Positions 1 to 7,261 of a stretch of DNA of 13,831 bases are shown piece by piece. The position numbers were made by a program, and so were the translations under genes. Within the stretch, counting starts at the first letter, position 1; every line of letters starts with the position of its first letter. The DNA comes from Acidobacteriota bacterium (GTDB lineage: Bacteria > Acidobacteriota > Terriglobia > Terriglobales > Acidobacteriaceae): positions 1 to 13,831 of the forward strand of contig JAJZCX010000010.1 in the NCBI GenBank assembly GCA_021851625.1, in the 5' to 3' direction. The notes beneath the pieces were generated by a model. It was not told where the DNA came from and searched no databases. It was given only the letters and a program-made list of their open reading frames with translations.

Positions 1-477
1 CGTACCGCCGCAGTTGCGCATGTTCATGCGAATTACGTTCCAGCCCGCGCGCAGCGCCTTGTCCGCATTGCCCAGCATGTATTGCGATTGCGAAGAACCC
101 TCCAGCCCGTGCAGTAGCAGCATTGTCAGCCGCTCAGAGCGCACCGCCTGCGGCTGCCAATGGCAATGGCACAGCACGTGGCTTTGCGTCGAGGCTTCCA
201 CCTCCACCAGCACGCTTTCCGGTTCGGGCAATTGCACATCGCGCGGCAAAAAGTTCGCTAGGAGCGTTTGCGCATCCGGCTGGCTGACGGATTGGCCCAA
301 ATATCGGCGCGGCACAAATGGCACAAACCACGGCGCATGCGTCTGCGTAGAATGGTTGGGTTGGGATGGAACGGAGACGACGTTCTGCTCTGCTCCGCCG
401 CTGGCGGGTTGCGATGCACCGGGGGCGGGGTCGCCGGGAACCAATTGCGGCGCGTGCAGGGTGTGTCGCATGGGCAT
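1..477 (-). CDS. YheT-like alpha/beta-fold hydrolase, N-terminal part (runs off left edge)
   Basis: The minus-strand frame is open from ATG at 477 to the window edge (159 codons, no stop). The translation contains FVPRRYL, then LLANFLPR, then LLLHGLEGSSQSQYMLGNAD and WNVIRMNMRNCGG. These match the N-terminal half of YheT-type hydrolases, where HGLEGS forms the oxyanion-hole region after the first core strands. The family are cytoplasmic serine hydrolases/esterases, with substrate mostly unknown. The nucleophile elbow (GxSxG) and the rest of the triad lie outside the window. The first 50 or so residues are rich in Pro, Ser, Ala and Gln and do not look like the family core, so the true start could be later. 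ATG 477 and ATG 471 are both possible; a GGGAGAAG stretch lies about 10 nt before 477. The start sits only 34 nt from the tRNA-His 3' end on the same strand, so read-through from the tRNA promoter is possible. Confidence 0.8.
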   Translation of the reverse strand, partial: MPMRHTLHAPQLVPGDPAPGASQPASGGAEQNVVSVPSQPNHSTQTHAPWFVPFVPRRYLGQSVSQPDAQTLLANFLPRDVQLPEPESVLVEVEASTQSHVLCHCHWQPQAVRSERLTMLLLHGLEGSSQSQYMLGNADKALRAGWNVIRMNMRNCGGT

Positions 478-511
478 TGTGCGCGGGCTTCTCCCGGCCA
501 AGTGCTCGATT

Positions 512-587
512 TGGGGCGGCTAGTGGGGTTCGAACCCACGACATCCGGTGCCACAGACCGGCGTTCTGCCGCTGAACTATAGCCGCC
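512..587 (-). tRNA. tRNA-His(GTG)
   Basis: Read on the minus strand it folds as a complete cloverleaf. The acceptor is GCGGCTA/TAGCCGC, with the extra G at -1 (base 587) facing C73 (base 515), the identity element of bacterial tRNA-His. The D-arm stem is GTTC/GAAC. The anticodon stem is CCGGT/ACCGG with loop CTGTGGC and anticodon GTG at 552-554. The T-arm is GTGGG-TTCGAAC-CCCAC. CCA is encoded at 512-514. Confidence 0.97.
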
Positions 588-611
588 GTAAACTTCGTTC
601 GTACTCTGTTG

Positions 612-617
612 ATTGTA
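612..617 (-). promoter_or_regulatory. Possible -10 box of the tRNA-His gene
   Basis: On the minus strand the hexamer is TACAAT, preceded by TGA, giving an extended -10 (TGnTACAAT). It lies 25 nt before the tRNA 5' end, a normal leader distance. No good -35 hexamer is seen at 16-18 nt. The divergent tRNA-Pro gene has the same hexamer at a similar distance. Confidence 0.45.
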
Positions 618-720
618 TCACTGGCGTTGCTGGACGCATCCCCGCCGCCACACCAGTCCGTTGTAGTGCACGAGCCGCCTTTGCATCCGTTCTACGCATG
701 CCGATCCCCTCTGGCTACGG

Positions 721-726
721 TACAAT
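721..726 (+). promoter_or_regulatory. Possible -10 box of the tRNA-Pro gene
   Basis: TACAAT ends 21 nt before the first base of tRNA-Pro. No convincing -35 is seen at 17 nt. The rest of the gap between the two tRNA genes (588-746) holds no gene I can support. Confidence 0.4.
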
Positions 727-746
727 TTTGAAAGCGCATCAAGTGT

Positions 747-823
747 CGGGGCGTAGCGCAGTCTGGTAGCGCATCTGCTTTGGGAGCAGAGGGTCGGGGG
801 TTCGAATCCCTCCGCCCCGACCA
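747..823 (+). tRNA. tRNA-Pro(TGG)
   Basis: A full cloverleaf is visible. Acceptor CGGGGCG/CGCCCCG with A73, D-stem GCGC/GCGC, anticodon stem TCTGC/GCAGA with loop TTTGGGA (anticodon TGG at 781-783), variable loop GGGTC, T-arm around GTTCGAAT, and encoded CCA at 821-823. The TGG anticodon reads CCA/CCG and, depending on modification, other proline codons. Confidence 0.97.
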
Positions 824-899
824 TCTACCGCAAGATTTCTGCATACCTCATACTTGCACATACTTTACATTTTTTTTCTACACATAGTAGTCTCGTCAA

Positions 900-3110
900 A
901 TGCGCAGTCTTGGAATCCAAACACTTTGCATTCATAGGTGTTCGGGCTTCCTTCTTCTTGTTTTAACGTGGATATTGGTCACATCCCCATCACTTCAGGC
1001 ACGCTCCCATTCGGTCAAACACGCAGTTCTCGTGCCAATTCCTGATGTGCTTCGATCGGAAGACTTCGTAGTCACGCTGAACGGGCAACCTGTGCCCGTT
1101 GTGCATGCAGCCGCCAGCTATGACTATGTGAACTTTGCAATCACCGGATCGGTGGACATAAAAATTACAGCGCGAGATGCAGGTTTTTGGAATGCGGGCG
1201 TTGATGTACAACCGTGGCGACTGGGCATCCGCCCCACACGCAAGGGCAACACCATTCGTTTCCATCTCAAGCGTCCTGCCGATCTAGCAATCAGCCTGCC
1301 GCAAGATTTTTTGAATAATGCACGGATGCTCTTTATTTTTGCAACACCGCCTGTGGCACCTCCTCCGAAGGGGAAGAATGTGCATGTTGTTCCTCCGGGG
1401 CTGCATGAAGGAAATATCAATCCGAAGAACGGTGAGATTTGGTATCTGGACCCAGGAGCGGTCATTCAAGGCAGCATCAACTTGTGGCATGTGAATCACG
1501 TGAAAATACTGGGTAGCGGCGTGGTTCTATACGATGGGCCGCAGAATCCTGACAGCGACCAGGGTTGGATGCAGCGTCCAGATTGGCATTGCATCGGAGC
1601 ACTGGATTCTCATGATGTGGAGATCCGGGGTGTGACCTGTTTGGTGCGCAGCCGAACATGGTCAATACAAATGAAGGACTCCACGGGCTTTGTCTACGAT
1701 GGCCTCCATGTGATTGGTGGCAACCCAGGAAATGCCAACCAAGATGGGATGGATTGGTTGGGCGGCGGTGACACGATCGTACGCAATTCATTCTTTCGCA
1801 CATCCGATGATGTATTCGCCATGCAAGGCAATTGGGATGGTTATGGCGAGGCGGCGATGGTGCATCCCGGCCACGAAGTTGCAAATATTTTGATTGAAAA
1901 TAGCGAATTGTCCACCAGCATTTCCAATATCGTGCGCGCTGGGTGGCCGCAGAAGACATACAGTTCCCACCACTTTACTTTGCGCAACTCAGATGTGCTG
2001 GCTGGAGGCATCGGGGCGTGTGGACTCCCCTTCGCGCTCTTTACATATTGGGGGGACAAAGGTGCATCTGGCGACCAATCTGACTTTACCTTTGAGAATC
2101 TTTTTCTGGATGACTGGTATTCATTGGTGCAAATGAAACAGGAAAATCCAGCACTGCACCACTTTATTTTTCGCAATATCTGGGCGCTGGGGCAACCGCC
2201 CTTGACTGCTTCTTTGCTGGCGGGCGATGTGTACGATGTGCACCTGTCCAACGTCAAATATGGCCAACAGCGGGTGGATCAAGACTCCCGGGTTCCGCTG
2301 AGCGTGCAGGACGGTGCGGCAAAGCCAATTTATGATTCTGCTGCCGGGGTGCAAGCTTCCTTCTCTGTGCAAGGGACAGCGGTGATACCCGGACAACGGG
2401 TGCGTTTTGAAGCTACAAAGCAGAAGATACGACACGTGCGCTACACGTGGATTTTTGGTGATGGATCCAAGGCGAACGGACGCCGCGTGCGGCACCGGTT
2501 TCAAGATGCACTCGGAACGGAACTCAATGGGGACCGCGAAGGATCTGGGAGCTTTCGTGTTCTATTGCATGTGGAAAACAAGCGTAATCCGAACGAACAA
2601 GATTGGGCCGAGCAACCGGTGATTGTTGTAGGTCGTTGGCAGAGTGCGCAGCCTGATGTGCAAGTTAAGCCGGGCTTGCACTATCAAATTTATCCGGGGA
2701 CATGGAAAAACTTTCCAGATTTTGCGCAGGAAGTCCCGGCCAACATTGGCGTAACCAGCACGCTGAAAATGGCAGATACGGGTGGATTCTCCCACTACGC
2801 GGCGGTTTGGGACGGCTACGTAATCGTGCCCACCGATGGGGGGTATCTCTTTCACTTGATGGCAAGGGACGGAGCCAAGCTATATCTGGACGGCCAGGTG
2901 GTGGCGCAGACGGGGACACCCTTCGCCGAGGTTTGTGGCTCGCCAGGCAATGCCGTGCGCTACGCCGCAGGCGCGATTGGCTTGCGTGCTGGCAAGCACC
3001 GGTTCAAGCTGGAAGCACTCCAAACGATGAGTTTGGGAACGCCGCAATTGTTGTGGGAAGGCCCTGGAATTCCACTTGGAGCAATCCCAGCAGCCGCATT
3101 TGTACACTAG
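900..3110 (+). CDS. Secreted right-handed beta-helix glycosidase (GH28/GH49-like, clan GH-N) with PKD-like and PA14-like domains
   Basis: 736 aa. Residues 1-34 look like a signal peptide with a long hydrophobic core (GFLLLVLTWILV), so the product is probably exported. Residues about 45-135 form a beta-sandwich-like N-terminal domain. Residues about 155-455 form a pectin-lyase-type beta-helix with the family's repeated Val/Ile pattern (VKILGSGVVLYDGP; VEIRGVTCLV). Candidate catalytic acids are D282 in NQDG and D303-D304 in TSDD. Their 21/22-residue spacing is that of GH28 polygalacturonases (NTDG...DD), and a GH (H325) follows 21 residues later. Residues about 485-578 resemble a PKD domain (YTWIFGDG at 515-522). 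Residues about 590-725 resemble PA14 (YAAVWDGYVIVP, LYLDG), usually carbohydrate binding. GH28, GH49 or another beta-helix polysaccharidase are all possible, so the substrate is not assigned. The start has no clear ribosome binding site. The gene looks more AT-rich than its neighbours and is convergent with a GH3 gene. Confidence 0.8.
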   Translation: MRSLGIQTLCIHRCSGFLLLVLTWILVTSPSLQARSHSVKHAVLVPIPDVLRSEDFVVTLNGQPVPVVHAAASYDYVNFAITGSVDIKITARDAGFWNAGVDVQPWRLGIRPTRKGNTIRFHLKRPADLAISLPQDFLNNARMLFIFATPPVAPPPKGKNVHVVPPGLHEGNINPKNGEIWYLDPGAVIQGSINLWHVNHVKILGSGVVLYDGPQNPDSDQGWMQRPDWHCIGALDSHDVEIRGVTCLVRSRTWSIQMKDSTGFVYDGLHVIGGNPGNANQDGMDWLGGGDTIVRNSFFRTSDDVFAMQGNWDGYGEAAMVHPGHEVANILIENSELSTSISNIVRAGWPQKTYSSHHFTLRNSDVLAGGIGACGLPFALFTYWGDKGASGDQSDFTFENLFLDDWYSLVQMKQENPALHHFIFRNIWALGQPPLTASLLAGDVYDVHLSNVKYGQQRVDQDSRVPLSVQDGAAKPIYDSAAGVQASFSVQGTAVIPGQRVRFEATKQKIRHVRYTWIFGDGSKANGRRVRHRFQDALGTELNGDREGSGSFRVLLHVENKRNPNEQDWAEQPVIVVGRWQSAQPDVQVKPGLHYQIYPGTWKNFPDFAQEVPANIGVTSTLKMADTGGFSHYAAVWDGYVIVPTDGGYLFHLMARDGAKLYLDGQVVAQTGTPFAEVCGSPGNAVRYAAGAIGLRAGKHRFKLEALQTMSLGTPQLLWEGPGIPLGAIPAAAFVH

Positions 3111-3196
3111 AAAATCTCAGACCCCATCGCATATGGAGTGAACGGTGTACAGGCAGTTCCTGCGTGGATTTCGGGGAGCAGGTCAGTAACACTCGG

Positions 3197-3217
3197 CCCC
3201 AACCCGCCCTGTTGGGG
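3197..3217. terminator. Possible hairpin between the two convergent glycosidase genes
   Basis: CCCCAAC (3197-3203) and GTTGGGG (3211-3217) form a perfect 7-bp stem with a 7-nt loop in the 122-nt gap between the convergent genes. No T-run follows on either strand, so as an intrinsic terminator it is weak. Its place between two 3' ends is what supports it. Confidence 0.35.
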
Positions 3218-3232
3218 TGCAGCAGTCTGAAA

Positions 3233-5422
3233 TTACTCCACCTGCACCGTCGTCTCCAAAGGTAGATGCGCGGACGAGTCGCCTACCATCAGGCGCACCG
3301 GCTCCGCTTCCACGCGCAACTGCTGGCTCTGCACATCCCAATAGGCCAGCCGCGTTGCGGGCAGCGGAATCGCAACCGTAGTTGTCTTGCCCGCAGCCAC
3401 GTGCACGCGCTGAAAGCCCTCCAACTCCTCACGCGGGCGCTGTACTTTGGAGTGCGGATGCGCCACATACAACTGCACCACTGCATCGCCGTCGCGGCTG
3501 CCGGTGTTGGTTACATCCACGCTCACCGTCACCGTGCCGCTCTTGGCCATTTGTTTCGCGCTGGTCTTCAGGTGGGAGTATTGAAAGGTCGTATAGCTCA
3601 GCCCGAAGCCAAAGGGATAGAGCGGCGCACCCTTAAAATACATATAGGTGTGGCCATCGCGGAGGTTGTAATCCATCAGCGGCGGTTCTTGATCGAGCGA
3701 CTTCGGCCAGGTCACCACCAGATGCCCGCCGGGGTTGGCATCGCCGAAGAGTACTTGCGCCAGAGCCGTGCCTTCATCCTGCGAAGTATGGGACATGTGC
3801 AGAATGGCGGGCACGTGTGCCTGCGTCCAATTGATGGCGTAGGGGAAGCTCGATAGTAGAATCACCACCGTTTTTTGGTTGACCTCGTATACCTGTTTGA
3901 TGAGCTGCTCCTGTTCGAGGTCAATGCTCTCGCGGTCGCGGCCTTCGCGTCCATTGCTGGCCATGGAACAGGGCAGCGTTCCCCCACCGTCGATGCTGGC
4001 TCCCAGCCAGTCATGCGCCATGTCTGGACCGCAGGTCGGGTCGTTGCCCACGATCACCACAGCCACATCGGACTTGCGCGCCGCGTTCACCGCTGCATTG
4101 CCGAGTTCACTCTCGGCATAGTTCACGGTGACGCTTGCACCCACCGCTTTTTGAATCCCTTGCAGCGGCGTCACTGCATACGGCGGCGTGCCCCCGTACC
4201 AATCCCAATGCACAGAGTTGGCCAGCGGCCCAATCACTGCGATCGAGTGCATTGCGTGCTTGTCGAGCGGAAGAAAATTCTTTTCATTCTTCAGCAGCAC
4301 CACCGACTCCAGCGCCATCTGCCGCGATACGCTGCGGTCGCGCTCCGTATTCCACGGCTCCGTGCCGTCGTGAATCTTCGTATACGGAACCATCTCTGGC
4401 GGGTCCAGCAATCCCAGCTTGATGGCGATGCGGAACTTGCGGCGCAACGCCTCATCCAAGTCGGATTCCTTCAGTGAACCATCTTTCAACGCGGCTCGTG
4501 CTTCGTCGGCATACTTGTCCAGAAATTGATTGATGCCCGCATGGATGCAGGCGACCACAGCGGCCTCTTGATTGGGAAATAGATGGCGTGGATTCACGAG
4601 CAACGTCACCGCGCCGCCGTCGCTCGACACAACATCCACGCCCCACTTTTGGATGACGATGCTGCGCAGAATCGGATTGACGGCCATGGCCGTGCCATTC
4701 CACGCGTTGTAGGAGGCCATCACCGCCTTGGCCCCGCCCTGCTCAAAGCCCATGCGAAAGGGAAGCGAGTAGTACTCCCAAAACAAACGCTGATCGAAGT
4801 TTGACGAGGATGAGGTGCGATAGTTCTCATTCTCATTGGCCAAGAAGTGCTTCAGCAGCGCCGCTGCCTGCCAGTATTTGGGATCGTCGCCTTGCAGTCC
4901 ATGGATGAAGGAGACGGCCATCGTGCCATTGAAGAACGGGTCTTCGCCGTAAACCTCTTCACTGCGGCCCCAGCGCGGGTCGCGCGCCAAGTCGGATTGC
5001 GGCCCCCACAGCATCAAAATTTGGCGATCATACTTTGGCGTCTGTGTAATGTAGCGCGCCTCGTAACCCTCCACATCGGCGGCCTTCTGCACCAGTGCCG
5101 GATCCCAGGATTCGCCCATGCCCACCGGCTGCGGGAACTGCGTTGTCGGGATCGGTTGCAACTTGCCACGCGCCTCACGCTGCACCACGCCGTGGATGCC
5201 TTCTGAACTGCCAATGTTGGGCACGCCCAGCCGCGGCACGCCCGTCTTTGTCCCCAGGCAGTCGATCTTTTCTTCCGCTGTCATCAGCGAGAGCAAATTC
5301 TCAATGCGCTTGTCGGCGGGCAGGTTCGGATCGTTGAAGGGATAATGCGGGGCCTGCGCTGCCAAAGCTGGAAGTGCACCCATTACGAGGGAGCAGAGTA
5401 GGGAAGCAATGGTTTTCTTCAT
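3233..5422 (-). CDS. Secreted GH3 beta-glucosidase / beta-xylosidase
   Basis: 729 aa, full length for a three-domain GH3 enzyme. Residues 1-22 are a clear signal peptide (MKKTIASLL...LPALAAQA), so it acts in the periplasm or outside. The (beta/alpha)8 domain spans about 30-340: EGIHGV near 74, DPRWGRSEEVYGEDPF near 148, KHFLANENE at 191, and VVSSDGG at 264-270, where D268 is the expected nucleophile. The C-terminal alpha/beta sandwich spans about 365-615 and includes GREGRDRES (491-499), which probably holds the acid/base glutamate, and YPFGFGLSYTTF (602-613). A fibronectin III-like domain spans about 625-720. The family releases glucose or xylose from non-reducing ends of oligosaccharides; which sugar cannot be decided here. 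GGAG lies 5 nt before the ATG. It is convergent with the beta-helix glycosidase and may act on that enzyme's oligosaccharide products. Confidence 0.92.
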   Translation of the reverse strand: MKKTIASLLCSLVMGALPALAAQAPHYPFNDPNLPADKRIENLLSLMTAEEKIDCLGTKTGVPRLGVPNIGSSEGIHGVVQREARGKLQPIPTTQFPQPVGMGESWDPALVQKAADVEGYEARYITQTPKYDRQILMLWGPQSDLARDPRWGRSEEVYGEDPFFNGTMAVSFIHGLQGDDPKYWQAAALLKHFLANENENYRTSSSSNFDQRLFWEYYSLPFRMGFEQGGAKAVMASYNAWNGTAMAVNPILRSIVIQKWGVDVVSSDGGAVTLLVNPRHLFPNQEAAVVACIHAGINQFLDKYADEARAALKDGSLKESDLDEALRRKFRIAIKLGLLDPPEMVPYTKIHDGTEPWNTERDRSVSRQMALESVVLLKNEKNFLPLDKHAMHSIAVIGPLANSVHWDWYGGTPPYAVTPLQGIQKAVGASVTVNYAESELGNAAVNAARKSDVAVVIVGNDPTCGPDMAHDWLGASIDGGGTLPCSMASNGREGRDRESIDLEQEQLIKQVYEVNQKTVVILLSSFPYAINWTQAHVPAILHMSHTSQDEGTALAQVLFGDANPGGHLVVTWPKSLDQEPPLMDYNLRDGHTYMYFKGAPLYPFGFGLSYTTFQYSHLKTSAKQMAKSGTVTVSVDVTNTGSRDGDAVVQLYVAHPHSKVQRPREELEGFQRVHVAAGKTTTVAIPLPATRLAYWDVQSQQLRVEAEPVRLMVGDSSAHLPLETTVQVE

Positions 5423-5474
5423 GGAATCTCCGCCTGAACGTGTATTCGGAGTTTGCGGCGTGTTGCAAGCTCCA

Positions 5475-5489
5475 CCAGTGAGCCACTGG
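5475..5489. promoter_or_regulatory. Short perfect inverted repeat upstream of the GH3 gene
   Basis: CCAGTG-AGC-CACTGG lies 52-67 nt before the GH3 start codon, a position where an operator could act. No matching sugar-regulator gene is in the window, so this is only a candidate. A second weak repeat, GCGATT...AATCGC, lies at 5526-5546. Confidence 0.25.
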
Positions 5490-5615
5490 AATCTGCAAAC
5501 GCACCAAGACTACCACGCAGCGGTAGCGATTGGCTGGGAAAATCGCCCACGGTCGAAGCGCAGTGTGGCCTCGCCTGCGAGCGCATATTCATGCCCTGTG
5601 TTCACAAAATTTCCA

Positions 5616-5704
5616 GCACCCCATTCAATTTCGGGTGCCCCTTGCAAGCCGTCTTTGGCTTGTGTGGGGAGGCGCGACACCACGACTCTTTTCCCCACGG
5701 GGAA
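5616..5704. repeat. Cluster of inverted repeats in the GH3 / crp-type gene gap
   Basis: Three perfect inverted repeats lie end to end: GCACCC (5616-5621) with GGGTGC (5633-5638); CAAGCC (5645-5650) with GGCTTG (5657-5662); and GTGGGGA (5664-5670) with TCCCCAC (5692-5698). The last arm overlaps a near-perfect 14-bp palindrome, TTCCCCACGGGGAA (5691-5704). The cluster starts 19 nt beyond the stop of the Crp-type gene, so it could be its structured 3' UTR/terminator or an extragenic repeat. The rest of the gap 5423-5722 holds no gene I can support. Confidence 0.45.
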
Positions 5705-5722
5705 CATTCTGAGCGAAATGCG

Positions 5723-6421
5723 TTAGCGTGAATTTTCCGTCAACGCGCGCAGCGCCGCAGCATGCAAAATGCTGACGCGGTGGCCGCGAATGGCGATGAT
5801 CTTTTGCTGCACCAATTTTTGCAGGCTGCGCGTCACCACTTCGCGCACCGATCCCAACCGTGCTGCAATCTGCGTGTGCGACAACGGCAGAGAAAACGAA
5901 ACGCCATCAGTAATGTTGGGCACCTTGCGCTGCGCCTCGTCCAGCAACAACTGCGCCAGCCGCTGGCCCACGTCTTTCAGCGCAAGCTGCTCGGCCAGTG
6001 CGGCCACGGCGCGCAGCTTCTTCGCCAAGTGCTCCAGCGCCGTCAACGCTGCCTGCGGATATTGCAGCAGAAAATCTCGCACCACCTTGCTAGCCAGAAA
6101 AAGAACCTCGGAGTCCTCCTCAGCCATGGTGGAGGAGGGATGCACGCCGCCGTCAAAGACGGCCACCTCGGCCAGCGCGCCGCCTGTTTGCTCCGTATGC
6201 ATGGTCTGCTCGCGCCCGTCGGCATTCACGCGAAAGGCGCGCACCGATCCGCTGAGCACAACATACAAACCTTGCGCTGGCTCTTGCGCAGAAAAGAGAA
6301 TTTGCCCCTGTTGCAGCTTGCGCTCCACGCCCTGCCGGGCCAGATTGCGCAGCGCCGCCGCAGGCAAATTCTGAAAGAGTGGCGATTGCGCCAGCGCCGC
6401 CATGCGCCGCTCGATGGACAT
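5723..6421 (-). CDS. Crp/Fnr-family transcription regulator of the NO-defence operon
   Basis: 232 aa from ATG at 6421. A longer reading from TTG at 6475 adds 18 residues that are not family-like. A cyclic-nucleotide-binding beta-roll spans about 15-115 (GQILFSAQEPAQGLYVVLSGSVRA), a dimer helix about 118-150 and a winged helix-turn-helix about 165-220. The recognition helix reads SVREVVTRSLQKL. R193, E194 and R198 match the R-E-x-x-x-R pattern by which CRP reads TGTGA, whereas FNR has V-E-x-x-S-R. The protein has no cysteine at all, so an FNR-type Fe-S cluster is excluded. The residues of the CRP cAMP pocket are not clearly present. Haem-based NO sensing, as in DNR proteins, is possible but not shown. 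It is divergent from ric-nnrS-norB, which suggests it controls them and perhaps itself. Confidence 0.9.
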   Translation of the reverse strand: MSIERRMAALAQSPLFQNLPAAALRNLARQGVERKLQQGQILFSAQEPAQGLYVVLSGSVRAFRVNADGREQTMHTEQTGGALAEVAVFDGGVHPSSTMAEEDSEVLFLASKVVRDFLLQYPQAALTALEHLAKKLRAVAALAEQLALKDVGQRLAQLLLDEAQRKVPNITDGVSFSLPLSHTQIAARLGSVREVVTRSLQKLVQQKIIAIRGHRVSILHAAALRALTENSR

Positions 6422-6482
6422 GCAGCCATCATCCCGTATGCTGTGTGTGTCTCGCAAGTCGCAGATAGACTGCAATTCCGCA

Positions 6483-6498
6483 TGTGCGTTAAGTCACT
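6483..6498. promoter_or_regulatory. Candidate CRP-type operator between the regulator gene and ric
   Basis: TGTGC-GTTAAG-TCACT fits the CRP palindrome TGTGA-N6-TCACA at 8 of 10 positions. It lies 62 nt before the regulator's ATG and 52 nt before ric. Its centre (6490.5) would be at -41.5 if ric transcription starts near 6532, the classic class II activator position. A weak -10 (TAGCTT, 6521-6526) sits accordingly. Confidence 0.45.
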
Positions 6499-6550
6499 GA
6501 GGCGAAGCTGCACCAAAGACTAGCTTGAAATGCGATAGGAGAGTTTCGTT

Positions 6551-7261
6551 ATGGTCATCACATCGGATACGGAAGTTCGCCAGATTGCAATTGATAGGCC
6601 CACGGCCATTCCGCTCTTGGAAGAGTTCGGCATCGACTACTGCTGCGGCGGTCAACAAACTTTGGCCCAAGCCTGCGCCAAAAAGAATTTGCAGATCGCT
6701 CCAGTCATCGCGGCGTTGGAGCACGAATCCCACCCCACGCAAACGGCCACCGATTGGCAAACCGCACCGCTGCACGTGCTCGCGGAGCATATCGTTGCCA
6801 AGCATCACGGCTTCACGCGCCAGCAGCTTGTCTTGCTGCACGCACTCATGGAAAAGGTGGAGCATCGCCACGGCGCCACGCATCCAGAAATCCTCGCAAC
6901 CGGCAAGGCACTTTCCGCGCTGGCTGCCGAGCTGACGCATCACTTCATCTGCGAAGAGAACATTCTCTTCCCATACATTGCGAAGCTGGAGCAGGAGGGC
7001 CAGGCCGCGCTGCCGCCCATGTTTGGCAGCGTCAGTCAGCCCATTCAAAAAATGATGATGGATCATGACCGCGCCGGGGATGAGTTGCGCCACATACGCA
7101 CGCTCACCAACAACTATCAGCCGCCACAGGAAGCCTGCACCACATTCCGCGCGCTGTATCGCGCACTGGAAGAGTTGGAGAAAGATTTGCATCAGCACAT
7201 TCACTTGGAAAACAACATTCTTTTTCCACGTGCGTTGGAATTGAGCAAGGCGCGCGCATGA
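6551..7261 (+). CDS. ric: RIC / YtfE / ScdA-type di-iron repair protein
   Basis: 236 aa, normal length for the family. Residues 1-58 form the ScdA N-terminal domain with the diagnostic DYCCGG motif (C31, C32). Residues about 75-232 form a hemerythrin-like four-helix bundle. Likely iron ligands by comparison with E. coli YtfE are H86 (KHHGF), H131 and E135 (HHFICEENILFP), H172 (MMDHD), and H216 and E220 (HIHLENNILFP). The family is cytoplasmic and is needed to repair iron-sulfur or di-iron centres after nitrosative or oxidative damage. GGAGA lies 8 nt before the ATG. The stop overlaps the nnrS start as ATGA, so translation is probably coupled. As first gene of the operon it would be the first product made on NO exposure. 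Confidence 0.94.
   Translation: MVITSDTEVRQIAIDRPTAIPLLEEFGIDYCCGGQQTLAQACAKKNLQIAPVIAALEHESHPTQTATDWQTAPLHVLAEHIVAKHHGFTRQQLVLLHALMEKVEHRHGATHPEILATGKALSALAAELTHHFICEENILFPYIAKLEQEGQAALPPMFGSVSQPIQKMMMDHDRAGDELRHIRTLTNNYQPPQEACTTFRALYRALEELEKDLHQHIHLENNILFPRALELSKARA

Noticed and set aside
14..523. Plus-strand open frame over the left edge
   Set aside because: It is antisense to the hydrolase frame, whose translation has clear family motifs (LLLHGLEGSS, NMRNCGG). The plus-strand frame shows no family pattern and runs into the tRNA-His gene.
747..3232. Integration site (att) from the tRNA-Pro 3' end
   Set aside because: No second copy of the tRNA 3' end and no integrase gene was seen in the window.
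5510..5707. 65-codon minus-strand frame between the GH3 and regulator genes
   Set aside because: It has no ribosome binding site and no signal peptide or domain, and it overlaps the inverted-repeat cluster. It is more likely translated repeat sequence than a gene.
5762..6523. 253-codon plus-strand open frame
   Set aside because: It is antisense to the Crp-type regulator, which has full cNMP and HTH motifs; the plus-strand product is His/Gln/Arg-rich with no domain.
6421..6551. FNR/DNR box (TTGAT-N4-ATCAA)
   Set aside because: I looked for it in the regulator/ric gap. TTGAA near 6525 has no matching second half. The CRP-like palindrome fits better.
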